Under the pieces are notes generated by a model that saw only the letters and a list, made by a program, of their open reading frames with translations, was not told the origin of the DNA and ran no database searches. From assembly GCA_964539305.1 (NCBI GenBank), contig CAZIIM010000029.1:1-23422 (forward strand): 23,422 nt of DNA. The letters are read 5' to 3'. How positions within the stretch are numbered: position 1 is the stretch's first letter; each line of letters starts with the position of its first letter. Origin of the DNA: CAZNUM01 sp964539305 (GTDB taxonomy: Bacteria > Fidelibacterota > Marinisomatia > Marinisomatales > TCS55). Of this stretch, positions 5,789-14,766 are shown one piece after another. A program made the translations under genes and the position numbers.

Positions 5789-7174
5789 ATGATTAGTCGT
5801 TCCCCAATACCCGTGTTGTGTTTTATGACCTCTGTTGTTTTGGTGCTGGCCCAGGAACCTGCGTTGACGCCGGAAACGCTGGCGGATCAATATGGAGCCC
5901 GGGCAGATCAAATCATTGAAGCGGCCCTGGTTGATTCGGCAGGATTCAATCAACTGGCGGAACTCTGCGATACCTTTGGTCCTCGTTTCAGCGGGACCGA
6001 GAATCTGGAACAGGCGATTGACTGGGCCCTGGCCGGGTTGAAGAAGGATGGATTCGAAAATGTTCATGTGGAACCGGTGATGGTCCCCCGGTGGGTGCGG
6101 GGAACCGAGTCGGCCACATTATTGGAACCGTGGAAAAAGTCCCTGGCCATGTTAGGCTTGGGAGGCAGCATTGCGACTCCACCGGAAGGGATAACGGCTG
6201 AAGTCCTGGTAGTGGGAAGCTTTGAAGAGCTGGAGCGTCGGGCGAAAGAGGCAAAAGGAAAAATTGTTCTGTTTGATGTGCCTTTTACGACTTACGGGAA
6301 AACGGTTCGATACCGTTACGGCGGCGCCAGTGCCGCTGCCAAGGCAGGGGCTGTCGCCAGCCTCATTCGATCGGTCGGACCTTTTTCCATGAATACGCCA
6401 CACACCGGTGCCATGCACTATGAAGAGGGTGTAAGAAAAATTCCTCATGCGGCGATTACTGTGGAAGATGCAGCGATGTTACACCGACTGGCGGATCGGG
6501 GTGTAAAAATAAAAGTACAATTAAAAATGGAAGCGAAAACGCTGGAGGATGTTCCGTCCCGGAATGTGGTAGCAGAATTCAAGGGTTACGATTCTCCGGA
6601 AGAAGTGGTAATCCTCAGCGGTCATTTTGATTCCTGGGATGTGGGCCAGGGTGCCATGGACGACGGTGGAGGTTGTATTGCCTCCTGGCGGGCTGTAAAA
6701 CTGCTGAAAGATCTGAATCTTCGACCGCGGCGGACAATCCGCGTGCTATTCTGGACGAATGAAGAAAACGGGTTGCAGGGTGGAAAAACCTATCGCAAAG
6801 ATCACGAAAAAGAACTGGAGCAACATGTGGCGGCGATTGAAACGGATAATGGCGTGTTCGCTCCCAAGGGATTTGGTTTTACGGGGTCGGACCGGGCCCG
6901 GGCCTGGATTCGTGGAATTGCTCCGCTTCTGAATTCAATACAGGCTGATTCAATTTTTTCGGAAGGAGGCGGCGCCGATATTGGTCCCATCATGCAGGCC
7001 GGTGTACCGGGAATGGGCCTGAAGGTAGATACGCAGCGCTATTTCTGGTACCATCATACGAATGCCGACACGTGGGATAAATTAGACCGGGATGAGTTTA
7101 ACCGTTGTGTGGCTGCTCTGGCAGTCATGGCTTACGTCATTGCGGATATGCCCCAGCGTTTACCCCGGGACTAA
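5789..7174 (+). CDS. M28 family zinc peptidase, carboxypeptidase Q-like
   Basis: A 461-residue exported peptidase: a hydrophobic signal peptide (about 1-21, ending VLAQ), a helical N-terminal part with FGPRFSGTENLEQAIDWA, an inserted PA-like domain (about 115-235) and a C-terminal M28 metallopeptidase domain. Di-zinc ligands and catalytic residues are visible. They are His279 and Asp281 in GHFDSWD, Asp291 in MDDGGG, the Glu pair 325/326 in NEENG, Asp353 in ETDNG, and the histidines 422/423 in YHHTNADTWDKLD. This matches the M28B group containing mammalian plasma glutamate carboxypeptidase (CPQ), which hydrolyses dipeptides. AGGAG at 5775-5779 supports the start. It stands alone between a terminator and the next large gene. 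Confidence 0.93.
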   Translation: MISRSPIPVLCFMTSVVLVLAQEPALTPETLADQYGARADQIIEAALVDSAGFNQLAELCDTFGPRFSGTENLEQAIDWALAGLKKDGFENVHVEPVMVPRWVRGTESATLLEPWKKSLAMLGLGGSIATPPEGITAEVLVVGSFEELERRAKEAKGKIVLFDVPFTTYGKTVRYRYGGASAAAKAGAVASLIRSVGPFSMNTPHTGAMHYEEGVRKIPHAAITVEDAAMLHRLADRGVKIKVQLKMEAKTLEDVPSRNVVAEFKGYDSPEEVVILSGHFDSWDVGQGAMDDGGGCIASWRAVKLLKDLNLRPRRTIRVLFWTNEENGLQGGKTYRKDHEKELEQHVAAIETDNGVFAPKGFGFTGSDRARAWIRGIAPLLNSIQADSIFSEGGGADIGPIMQAGVPGMGLKVDTQRYFWYHHTNADTWDKLDRDEFNRCVAALAVMAYVIADMPQRLPRD

Positions 7175-7351
7175 CACAAAAAGATCCTCGGCAATAACGG
7201 GTTTATAGACCATTGGATTCCCATCGGATCGTCGAATTGACTCTACGCACTTGTCTTGGTCCCGATCTTTTTATTAATTCTGCTTGCAGGATGTCTGCAT
7301 TTTGAGGGAATATCCCCTTCCTCATTCTGAGGAAGACATTACACTACATCC

Positions 7352-10348
7352 ATGAAAAGATTTATTATCATCCTAACAGCGGTAACCTTGCTGCAAGCCG
7401 GAGTGAATTCCAAAGCCACCATCGGTCAGGGAATGACAATCGATTTTCCAGAGCAGCTGCCGGTAACGCGCTCGATCTGCGGCGTTCCTGAAATTGATCT
7501 GGACCGGGAACAGGCCATAAATGAGTACATGCGTATTCATCATCCTGATATTTACCGTAAAATGCAGATGCCACCTGTTCTGAAGCGGTCTTATGCCGTG
7601 GGGGACACAGCCACTTTCTGGGTCCTCCAGGACGATGATTCCGGTCAAATTTCCCGGGTTCAAGTAGGGGCTAAACTGGTGGCCCAGGGTACTCATACAG
7701 CTATTTGGGTCGATACCCTGGTTCTTTATTCTTCCAATAATATTTCCGAATCCCTGGCACAGCAATACCTGAGCTTGCTGGAAGACGGGACGCCGTCTTT
7801 TTCCGTCGATTCCACCCTGGGAGTCTATGATTTGGAACTGCAGTACTTTGGTGAACCCCCGAATAAAGACGGGGACGGGATCGTCGATTTTCTCTTTTCC
7901 GATTTGTATTCCGGTGTGTCGGGATACTTCTCAGGTCTGGATCAAACCGATCAAACTGGAAGTAACCGACGGGATATTGTCTATATTGATAACAGCTCCT
8001 CTGTTTCCTACACGGAGGCCACCCTGAGCCATGAATTCCAGCATTTAATTCATTTTAACTATGATCCGAACGAAAGCACTGAATTCAATGAAGGGTTAAG
8101 CGAGATGGCGACCATCGTCTGCGGTGGTGAATACATTTCCCACGCCTACTATCTTCGAAATCCAGAAATCAGCTGGCGCTGGGAAAGCGATATTGAACAC
8201 TATGCCATGGCTTCCCTTTTTACAGTATACTACGTCGAACAGTTCGGGCTGGATGTGATTAAACAATTTATCACATTGAAATCAGGCAGCAATCCTCTCC
8301 GTGGCATCACGGCCTTTAATACCCTCCTTGCCAATGAAGGTACGGGCTTGCAGTTTTCCGGGTTTTTGAAAAACTGGTTTATTGCCAATTACTTTGATGA
8401 CAAGACATTCGATTCACGTTATGGGTATGATATGTGGATGCCCATGCGAGCCAAGACATCAGGGCCAATTCTTACGGCAAATGTCCAATCCAATGGAAAT
8501 AAAATTAATGGGTACTCCAGTCAATACTGGGAATTCACCATATCCGCCGATTCCATGGAGATTACCTTTAATGCCACAACCTTAAGTAAACCGGAATACG
8601 TTTCCATGGAATTCATGGACTCCAGCAAATCGGTTAATTTCTTAACAGATGGTCAGACTTACCTGGTGGATGACGATGTTGAGAAGGTTCATAAGGCCGT
8701 ATTTCTTGTCGCAAATACGAGTGACTTGAATATCGAATATAATTTCGAGTCCACCGGTCAAGACGTCTCTGAATACCCCGTTTATGATGAGATTGCCTAT
8801 GACGATGGTGAACCGGATATTTTCACCTACGATGGTGGCAGTTTCGGTTGGCTGGGATTCGGCAATGGGAATCAGGGCAGAGGATGGGCCATGCGCTTTG
8901 ATCCGGTCATGCCCCAGAACCAACTGGTGGAATTCAAGGTGATGGCTGGCTTCGACCAGGAGTTCAGTAATTCATCCACACCGGCGAACGCGGACAAGGA
9001 TTTTGAGGTTCATATCTGGAAACCGGTAGGAACCGACGGCAGTGTAGAGGATGTCATTACACCATTTATTTTCTCCACGCAGCGTCCCAGCTTGTCGAAT
9101 GAGTTTTTAGTCGTGGATCTTTCTTCTTATGCCGATCAATTAAAGGATTACTCCACGTTGTACGTAGGAATTGTCGAGGATGATTCAATCGGCACCTATT
9201 TTGCCATGGATAACACGACTCCTGATAATTACACCTACGCTTACAATTTTGATGGGGACGGAAAACTGGATTCCATGGCTAATTTCAATGTCGGTGGCGC
9301 CTCCCTGGCAGGGTGGAATTACATGATGAGGGCCACTTTCTTTTATTCCGATACTACCCAACCAAAATTTTCCGCCGGTTTTTTCCAGAATCCTGTTTTT
9401 ACCGATGAGTTGGATCTCTTTGTTTTGGGGAATTCGCTGTTGGGGCCCGGTACACTGGATGTTACTGCTATCCAGGGGAGTGATACCACCGCCCTCAACA
9501 CCCAGGTTCTGGCAGGGAACGACAGTATACTGGTCGCCAACCAGTATCGATTATCCTCCTCCGGTCAGCTGGATTTTCATGTGAAAGGCTCCCTGCGGTA
9601 CGGTACCATTATTGAAGATACGACTTTCACCTTCAATGTGAACTACACCCTGGCAAAGAGTGGGGGGCAACTGGCAGCCGGGAACGGCGAATTCAAGGTT
9701 TTGATTCCAAAAGGGGCTCTAAAGGAGGATACTTATTTAATCGCCGGCCGTGATGTGGCTTCACCGGGATCGACCGATTTTATATCGGCACTGGCACATC
9801 CTGAATTACCCGTGTACACCGTGAGTCCCCTCGGTAAAAAAATGAAACAACCGATTAGTGTCACGATTGACATCCCCGAAATATATCAGGGCCTTGCGCG
9901 TGACTCGCTCGTCGTGGGTTATTGGGATGGAAAAAATTGGCGTGAACTGCCTACCGAGGTTGATTTCCTGCCGAATACGCTCCTGGGTTACAGTTTGAAC
10001 CTGGGCCGGTTTACCATCCTGAAACGGGGTAATGGTGTACCCATGGAATCCATTTCAGATCTTCTGCCCACTGAATATGCTTTGGCTCAGAATTATCCCA
10101 ATCCCTTTAACCCGGAAACTCTCATTCAATACGACTTGCCGACCAGCGGAGTGGTGCGCCTGGTGGTTTACGATATTCTCGGACGGGAAGTGGTTACCCT
10201 GCAGCGGGGTTATATGCCGGCTGGTCATCATCAGGTGGTTTGGAACGGGCGTAATGCCCAGGGGAAGCAGGTGGTAAGCGGTCTTTACTTCTACCAATTG
10301 AACGTGAATGGATTCAGGAACACGAAAAAAATGATATTAGCCCGTTAA
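7352..10348 (+). CDS. Large secreted HExxH metalloprotease with FlgD-like/T9SS type A C-terminal sorting domain
   Basis: A 998-residue exported protein with a signal peptide (about 1-21). A zinc-metalloprotease core contains HEFQH (227-231), followed by a Glu-rich segment EFNEGLSEMA (244-253) that supplies a likely third ligand, as in gluzincins and M6-like enzymes. Long beta-rich modules fill about 380-900. The last roughly 90 residues form a C-terminal sorting domain: YALAQNYPNPFNPETLIQYDLP, then VYDILGREV and GLYFYQL...KKMILAR, given in pieces. In Bacteroidota and related phyla such domains direct export by the type IX secretion system, so this is probably a cell-surface or secreted enzyme. 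No strong ribosome-binding site is visible. The next gene follows after 4 bases, so the two form an operon. Confidence 0.9.
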   Translation: MKRFIIILTAVTLLQAGVNSKATIGQGMTIDFPEQLPVTRSICGVPEIDLDREQAINEYMRIHHPDIYRKMQMPPVLKRSYAVGDTATFWVLQDDDSGQISRVQVGAKLVAQGTHTAIWVDTLVLYSSNNISESLAQQYLSLLEDGTPSFSVDSTLGVYDLELQYFGEPPNKDGDGIVDFLFSDLYSGVSGYFSGLDQTDQTGSNRRDIVYIDNSSSVSYTEATLSHEFQHLIHFNYDPNESTEFNEGLSEMATIVCGGEYISHAYYLRNPEISWRWESDIEHYAMASLFTVYYVEQFGLDVIKQFITLKSGSNPLRGITAFNTLLANEGTGLQFSGFLKNWFIANYFDDKTFDSRYGYDMWMPMRAKTSGPILTANVQSNGNKINGYSSQYWEFTISADSMEITFNATTLSKPEYVSMEFMDSSKSVNFLTDGQTYLVDDDVEKVHKAVFLVANTSDLNIEYNFESTGQDVSEYPVYDEIAYDDGEPDIFTYDGGSFGWLGFGNGNQGRGWAMRFDPVMPQNQLVEFKVMAGFDQEFSNSSTPANADKDFEVHIWKPVGTDGSVEDVITPFIFSTQRPSLSNEFLVVDLSSYADQLKDYSTLYVGIVEDDSIGTYFAMDNTTPDNYTYAYNFDGDGKLDSMANFNVGGASLAGWNYMMRATFFYSDTTQPKFSAGFFQNPVFTDELDLFVLGNSLLGPGTLDVTAIQGSDTTALNTQVLAGNDSILVANQYRLSSSGQLDFHVKGSLRYGTIIEDTTFTFNVNYTLAKSGGQLAAGNGEFKVLIPKGALKEDTYLIAGRDVASPGSTDFISALAHPELPVYTVSPLGKKMKQPISVTIDIPEIYQGLARDSLVVGYWDGKNWRELPTEVDFLPNTLLGYSLNLGRFTILKRGNGVPMESISDLLPTEYALAQNYPNPFNPETLIQYDLPTSGVVRLVVYDILGREVVTLQRGYMPAGHHQVVWNGRNAQGKQVVSGLYFYQLNVNGFRNTKKMILAR

Positions 10349-10352
10349 CCCG

Positions 10353-11606
10353 ATGAAACGAATTTATTTACTGTCTTTCCTGATTCTGCTTCTGGCCATT
10401 GGTTGCGAAGACAAGAACGCTAAAACCGTGTTTGACCTGACCTTCCAGCCCGCTGAAGTGAACTTTGGTAAGGTGGAGATTTACACCAGTGTGGATACGG
10501 TGGTTACCCTGACTAATGAAAGCACCTCTTCGGGTGCTTTTACCGGCATATTAAAGATCATGGATACTAACGGTTATTCTTTTAATTCCAGCAAGGAGAT
10601 TACACTGGAAAAGGGAGAATCCATTGACATTACCTTGACTTTTGAGCCCCAGGCCCTCCAGGATTACATCGGTCGTTTTACCATTATTCGATCTGATCTG
10701 AATCCTGATTTTTTCTATGAAATGCCCATTACCGGTACTGGCGCCGGACCGGTGCGGTTTTCAATTCCAACCACAAAATTAGTTTTCGGTCTGGTAAAAC
10801 CAGGGGAGCATAAAGATTTGAATGTAACGGTCCAAAACGCTGTGAATTCCGGTTTCGATCTGGAAATTACACTGCTGGGCATTTCGGGAGATTTTTCCCT
10901 TCCTGAGGGTAAGACTAGCTACACCATTGCAATCGGGAGTTCAATCGATATTCCAGTCCGCTATACCCCATCCCAGTTGTCTGCTTCCGGAAGCCTGGAA
11001 ATTCACCATAATTCTTCCCTGGGTAATAACCCGGTAACCATTGAATTATCCGGTACGAAAGACCAGTCCGGGGATATTATTACGGACATTCAAAACGGCT
11101 GGACCAAATTTCAATCAGGCGATTATTCCGGTGCCCTTTCCGACTTTGTATCCGCCCAGACCATCACTGCCAGTAATGTGCTCTACGACAGCCTGGAAGC
11201 GGAGGCCTTGCTGGGAAGCGGCTGGAGTCATGCCTACCTGAGATCGTACAATCTGGCCCAGTCCGATTTCACGGACAGTTACCAGAATCATACTACCATC
11301 GCAAGTGGAACACTGGTGGATTGTCGTGCCGGACTGGCCATTATTGAAAATCTGCGCGGGAAGTACACCAAAGTGATCGATCACGCCACGTTTGTGCTGA
11401 CCACCAGTCCCAACTACGTTTTCCAGTACAAAACCTCCATCGATCATCTGGATATTCTCCTGGCGCGGGCCCAGGCGTATTACAATACCGGTGATTTCGT
11501 CAATGCGGCCAAGGATCTGGACACCCTGGATCCGGACAATGCCCCCCATTCCACCGATCCCCGCCTGTTATTGGCCGCCCTCCAGTCTCTCTCCGGATCC
11601 TTCTAA
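10353..11606 (+). CDS. Lipoprotein with two ASH/choice-of-anchor-like domains and TPR-like C-terminus
   Basis: A 417-residue predicted lipoprotein with lipobox LAIGC (acylated Cys18). Two tandem Ig-like ASH/HYDIN-type beta-sandwich repeats (about 28-130 and 133-236) each begin with a strand such as VNFGKVEIYTSVDTVVTLTNES or LVFGLVKPGEHKDLNVTVQN and end in ITGTG or ELSGT. The C-terminal about 170 residues are helical with TPR character (WTKFQSGDYSGALSDFVSA and AQAYYNTGDFVNAAKDLDTL). Such lipoproteins often serve as surface binding or assembly scaffolds. It begins 4 bases after the HExxH protease gene, so a role together with that surface protease is likely but unproven. Confidence 0.87.
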   Translation: MKRIYLLSFLILLLAIGCEDKNAKTVFDLTFQPAEVNFGKVEIYTSVDTVVTLTNESTSSGAFTGILKIMDTNGYSFNSSKEITLEKGESIDITLTFEPQALQDYIGRFTIIRSDLNPDFFYEMPITGTGAGPVRFSIPTTKLVFGLVKPGEHKDLNVTVQNAVNSGFDLEITLLGISGDFSLPEGKTSYTIAIGSSIDIPVRYTPSQLSASGSLEIHHNSSLGNNPVTIELSGTKDQSGDIITDIQNGWTKFQSGDYSGALSDFVSAQTITASNVLYDSLEAEALLGSGWSHAYLRSYNLAQSDFTDSYQNHTTIASGTLVDCRAGLAIIENLRGKYTKVIDHATFVLTTSPNYVFQYKTSIDHLDILLARAQAYYNTGDFVNAAKDLDTLDPDNAPHSTDPRLLLAALQSLSGSF

Positions 11607-11627
11607 ACTTGAATTCTGGTTAAGGGA

Positions 11628-12431
11628 GTGGACTGGAGCGGTAAAACAGCCATTCTGACGGGTGCTTCCCGGGGAATAGGTGTCCACATCGCTCAGGCCC
11701 TTTCCCAGCGGGGTGTAACCATCGCCGGGGTTGCCCGGAGTGTCGACGGCTTGAAACAAACCCGGGACCTTCTGACGCAGAACGGTTCAAATTTCTATCC
11801 TTTCCCCTTTGACCTGAGAGAAACAGAAAAACTTCCGGAACTGGTGTCCGCCATTCGGGATCAGTTGGGGCGTATTGATTTTCTCATTAACAATGCCGGT
11901 CTGGAACGGTACCGTCATTATCAACACGTGGAAGCGGAGGAGTTACAATTTATCCTGCGAACCAATTTACTGGCCCCCATGGAATTAACACGTCTAGTAC
12001 TACCGGAAATGATAGAGCAGGGGCGAGGTCATGTGGTCAATATCGCTTCCCTGGCCGGGAAGAAGGGGGTGGCTTACAACAGCATTTATTCTGCCAGTAA
12101 GGGCGGTCTTGTCCTGTGGACGGACGGTTTAAGGCAGGAACTGGCGGGAACGCCGGTCCATATTTCAGTCATTTGTCCCGGGTACATTGCTGAAACAGGA
12201 ATGTTTTACGACTCGGGAGGGAAGCCGCCTCCGCTCCTGGGAATGTCCAAACCTCAGAAAGTGGCAGAGGCGGTTATCCAGGCTCTGGAAACAGGATCGA
12301 CTGAATTGATTGTGAATCCCGGTCCTATCCGGCCCTTGCTGGCCTTGAATCAGCTGTTCCCGAAGGTGGGGGACTGGGTTGTGAAAAAGTTCGGCGTCGT
12401 TGCTATGAGTAAAAAACGCGCTGAATCTTAG
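11628..12431 (+). CDS. Short-chain dehydrogenase/reductase (classical SDR)
   Basis: A 267-residue cytoplasmic NAD(P)-dependent oxidoreductase of the classical SDR family. The nucleotide-binding TGASRGIG (11-18), NNAG (88-91), catalytic Asn113, Ser141, Tyr154 and Lys158 (YSASK) and the PGY segment are all present, so the enzyme should be active. The substrate cannot be told from the sequence. Arg37 after the second strand (GVARS) hints at NADPH preference. Translation starts at GTG 11628, preceded by AAGGGA. It follows the ASH lipoprotein by 21 bases. Its TAG overlaps the stop of the convergent gene on the other strand. Confidence 0.93.
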   Translation: MDWSGKTAILTGASRGIGVHIAQALSQRGVTIAGVARSVDGLKQTRDLLTQNGSNFYPFPFDLRETEKLPELVSAIRDQLGRIDFLINNAGLERYRHYQHVEAEELQFILRTNLLAPMELTRLVLPEMIEQGRGHVVNIASLAGKKGVAYNSIYSASKGGLVLWTDGLRQELAGTPVHISVICPGYIAETGMFYDSGGKPPPLLGMSKPQKVAEAVIQALETGSTELIVNPGPIRPLLALNQLFPKVGDWVVKKFGVVAMSKKRAES

Positions 12432-13627
12432 GTCTTTTTCCGTTTAAAGCGTTTCAAAAGCCCGCTTTTCTTTATTACCCTGGTGACGGGCGCCATTTTG
12501 TCCCCTATCCATTCCCGGACCGAAAACACAAACATGGAGTGGGGAAAGTGTTTTCCCTGGTACTGGGGAATAAAATAATTCGAGCGCTTGTCTTTTACAT
12601 AGTCGTAAACCGTCCAGCCGATCGTCAACAGGGGAAAGGTAACAATCGCCGTCTGGAATTGGTTCCCGGTGGAGGCGACTAACGGCTTTGGCAGAATGCT
12701 GGTAACCGGTTTCAGGGATTTTTCTCTGAGGATGCGCCAGGCCATATAACCGGATACCACTCCCACGCCGGTCCAAAATCCCTTGCGGATGGAATTTTCA
12801 ATATACCCTTCATCGGTGCGGATCAAATGCACCTTCAAAAAGGGGAAGAATTCAGGTACCGGGTCCGTACCCCTGAAGATGGCGATTTGGGGGTCGATCA
12901 TGGTCTTTTCAAACAGGATCCGGTCATAAAGGATGGTATCGCCCGAAACCGTTATGATGGTGCCGCCGCGCCGTTCCAGATCCCGCCAGCGATCCTCCAG
13001 GCTGCGGCTCCGGTACAGGAGTCGGCCGTAGTCATTATAGGCCAGATAGAGATTCCGGAGAAAAACCGTATCATCAGCGGTCGAATCGGAGGCGCCGTAG
13101 TAAAGGGAATCTGCTTTTACAGAATCAATCCGCGTGACCTGTGAGGTGCCGTCGAGATAAATGAGAATATGCTTAATATTCGTCGTGTCCCGGACGTCAA
13201 AATCAGTGGGAATGGATCGCATGCGGAAGACCAGGGAATCGGGGTACTCCTGGATTTCATATTTGGGGAATTCCTTGATGGGGCGTAGCCATCCCAGGTT
13301 CAGGGAACGATCCTTGACCTGGATTTTCTTTTGGATATCCACGGGTCCACCGGTGGAGATTTTCAGGGTGTATTCACCCGGTGGTACATTCGTGAAGGTA
13401 AAGGTACCACCACCGAAGCGCTTAAATCGTTTTTTACTGGTCCATGTCTGTTGGACCACGCGGTTGGTGCTGTCCAGCAGAACCGCTTTGGCATTTTCCA
13501 GTTTTTCCTCACTGGCGTAGAAAGCGGTCCCTTTCACCGTAAATCCATTGGGAGCGATTTGAGCTACTGACACCGCAAGAAAAAGGAACAGCAGCAGGGT
13601 TGACTGAATGTAGTTTCGCATGGTCAT
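12428..13627 (-). CDS. Exported protein with carboxypeptidase-regulatory-like N-terminal domain
   Basis: A 399-residue protein with a signal peptide (about 1-23, ending VSVAQ). An Ig-like carboxypeptidase-regulatory/CnaB-type beta-sandwich follows (about 28-108, with TFTFTNVPPGEYTLKISTGG). The middle is long, charged and not recognised; it contains many D/Y/R residues. Two moderately hydrophobic segments (about 283-302 and 322-343) come next, and a basic C-terminus ends KRFKRKKT. It is probably a periplasmic or outer-membrane-associated protein. The ATG at 13627 and a second ATG two codons later (13621) are both possible starts; neither has a good ribosome-binding site. The last bases overlap the convergent SDR gene, leaving no space for an intergenic terminator. 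Confidence 0.82.
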   Translation of the reverse strand: MTMRNYIQSTLLLFLFLAVSVAQIAPNGFTVKGTAFYASEEKLENAKAVLLDSTNRVVQQTWTSKKRFKRFGGGTFTFTNVPPGEYTLKISTGGPVDIQKKIQVKDRSLNLGWLRPIKEFPKYEIQEYPDSLVFRMRSIPTDFDVRDTTNIKHILIYLDGTSQVTRIDSVKADSLYYGASDSTADDTVFLRNLYLAYNDYGRLLYRSRSLEDRWRDLERRGGTIITVSGDTILYDRILFEKTMIDPQIAIFRGTDPVPEFFPFLKVHLIRTDEGYIENSIRKGFWTGVGVVSGYMAWRILREKSLKPVTSILPKPLVASTGNQFQTAIVTFPLLTIGWTVYDYVKDKRSNYFIPQYQGKHFPHSMFVFSVREWIGDKMAPVTRVIKKSGLLKRFKRKKT

Positions 13628-13743
13628 TAAAAGAGGACGAATGAATTTAAACCATGAAGCATGAATGAAACACCCTGTGAGAATACCTGCAAATCCACTT
13701 TATCCATTGTAATTTTACCTTCTTACTTGGATAAAAACAGCCT

Positions 13744-14418
13744 TTGTTAAATCGAATCATTATTGGAACCTGTTTCCTGCTGTCCCTGGGGCAGTCCCAG
13801 CCCCGGGTCGCCGGATATGCCGGTATGGGTTTGTACAGTCCTTCTCTGGTCGGATTGGATTCCGATTCTAATTCCGTGATTCCCAGCACCGGCACCCTCG
13901 CCAGGAACATCCTCCTGGACTGGGGATTTCAATATCAGTTTTACCCCAATGCCCGTATCGGACTCAGTATGTTCCATTCGATTCACAGCGGAAAAATCGG
14001 CAATTCGGATTATTTCCGGCTTCTGTCCTACCGGATGGTGACCCTGGAAACATTCTTCTTTCTTCGAAAGCGGATGGAACTGAATTTTACCCTCGCGCCC
14101 ATGTGGAATAAGGGCAAAATTTCCCTCACCGCCAGTACACCCACCGATGACTGGGACAATTTACTGGCAAGTTACGGCAATGGCTCTGTTCCAGTGAATG
14201 CAGGCGGTTCCATGGTAAAACGCTGGTTTGGTCTGGGAAGTACCATTGGTTTTCGTTATTATATCTTCTCCTGGTTGTCGGTGGATGGCAAGGTGGGCTT
14301 TTTTCAGAATTACTACAATAAGAATAACTGGAAACTGGGAAAGAAAAAAATCACGGGACCGGAGCTAAAAATTAATAAAATACCGGTCTATACCGTTCAT
14401 GTAGTGTTGGGCTGGTGA
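13744..14418 (+). CDS. Putative outer-membrane beta-barrel protein
   Basis: A 224-residue exported protein with a short signal peptide (about 1-18, FLLSLGQSQ). It has alternating amphipathic strands rich in Tyr, Phe, Trp and Gly, and ends in VHVVLGW, the aromatic C-terminal residue typical of outer-membrane barrels that use the BAM machinery. It looks like a small barrel (perhaps 8-10 strands) without recognisable family motifs. The only available start is TTG 13744, since a TAA stop lies 12 bases upstream in the same frame; no clear ribosome-binding site is seen. It is transcribed divergently from the minus-strand gene 116 bases away, and its stop overlaps the next gene by 4 bases (GTGA). 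Confidence 0.78.
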   Translation: MLNRIIIGTCFLLSLGQSQPRVAGYAGMGLYSPSLVGLDSDSNSVIPSTGTLARNILLDWGFQYQFYPNARIGLSMFHSIHSGKIGNSDYFRLLSYRMVTLETFFFLRKRMELNFTLAPMWNKGKISLTASTPTDDWDNLLASYGNGSVPVNAGGSMVKRWFGLGSTIGFRYYIFSWLSVDGKVGFFQNYYNKNNWKLGKKKITGPELKINKIPVYTVHVVLGW

Positions 14419-14735
14419 AACGGGTCATCCTTCTTACGCTTCTATTCAGCGCAGGGGTGTGGGCCCAGGAGCGGCCCGTAAAAGCACCCTGTGATTCGGA
14501 GCTGTTATTAAAAGTCCGGGAGCAGGGCTTACGCTCTCTGAAACTTTCTGAAGTCCTCCAATATTACAAAGCGCTTAAAAGCTGTAAAAATCAAACGCTG
14601 GCGAAACGTATTCGCCAGTACAACGAATCACACCAGTTGAGTGAAGATGCTGAAAATGCCCGTACCATGCAGGGTTTTACGTCCGGGTGTGCCTATTGTA
14701 CCATTGCCCTCATTCTTTACCTGATTCTGGTTTGA
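14415..14735 (+). CDS. Small exported protein with CxxC and C-terminal membrane helix
   Basis: A 106-residue protein starting at GTG 14415 within the GTGA overlap with the upstream barrel gene, so it is translationally coupled. It has a clear signal peptide (1-17, ending VWAQ), a charged helical middle with Cys26 and Cys57, and a C-terminal hydrophobic helix (about 92-106) immediately after GCAYCT, a CxxC pair at the membrane edge. No family is recognised. The overlap with a putative outer-membrane barrel suggests a common envelope function. Confidence 0.75.
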   Translation: MKRVILLTLLFSAGVWAQERPVKAPCDSELLLKVREQGLRSLKLSEVLQYYKALKSCKNQTLAKRIRQYNESHQLSEDAENARTMQGFTSGCAYCTIALILYLILV

Positions 14736-14766
14736 CATTGAACGCCCATTGAAAGGAATAAATCGC

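Noticed and set aside
7178..7272. Terminator formed by AAAAAGATC (7178-7186) and GATCTTTTT (7264-7272)
   Set aside because: The arms match but are separated by 77 bases with no clear supporting inner stem, so it may be chance.
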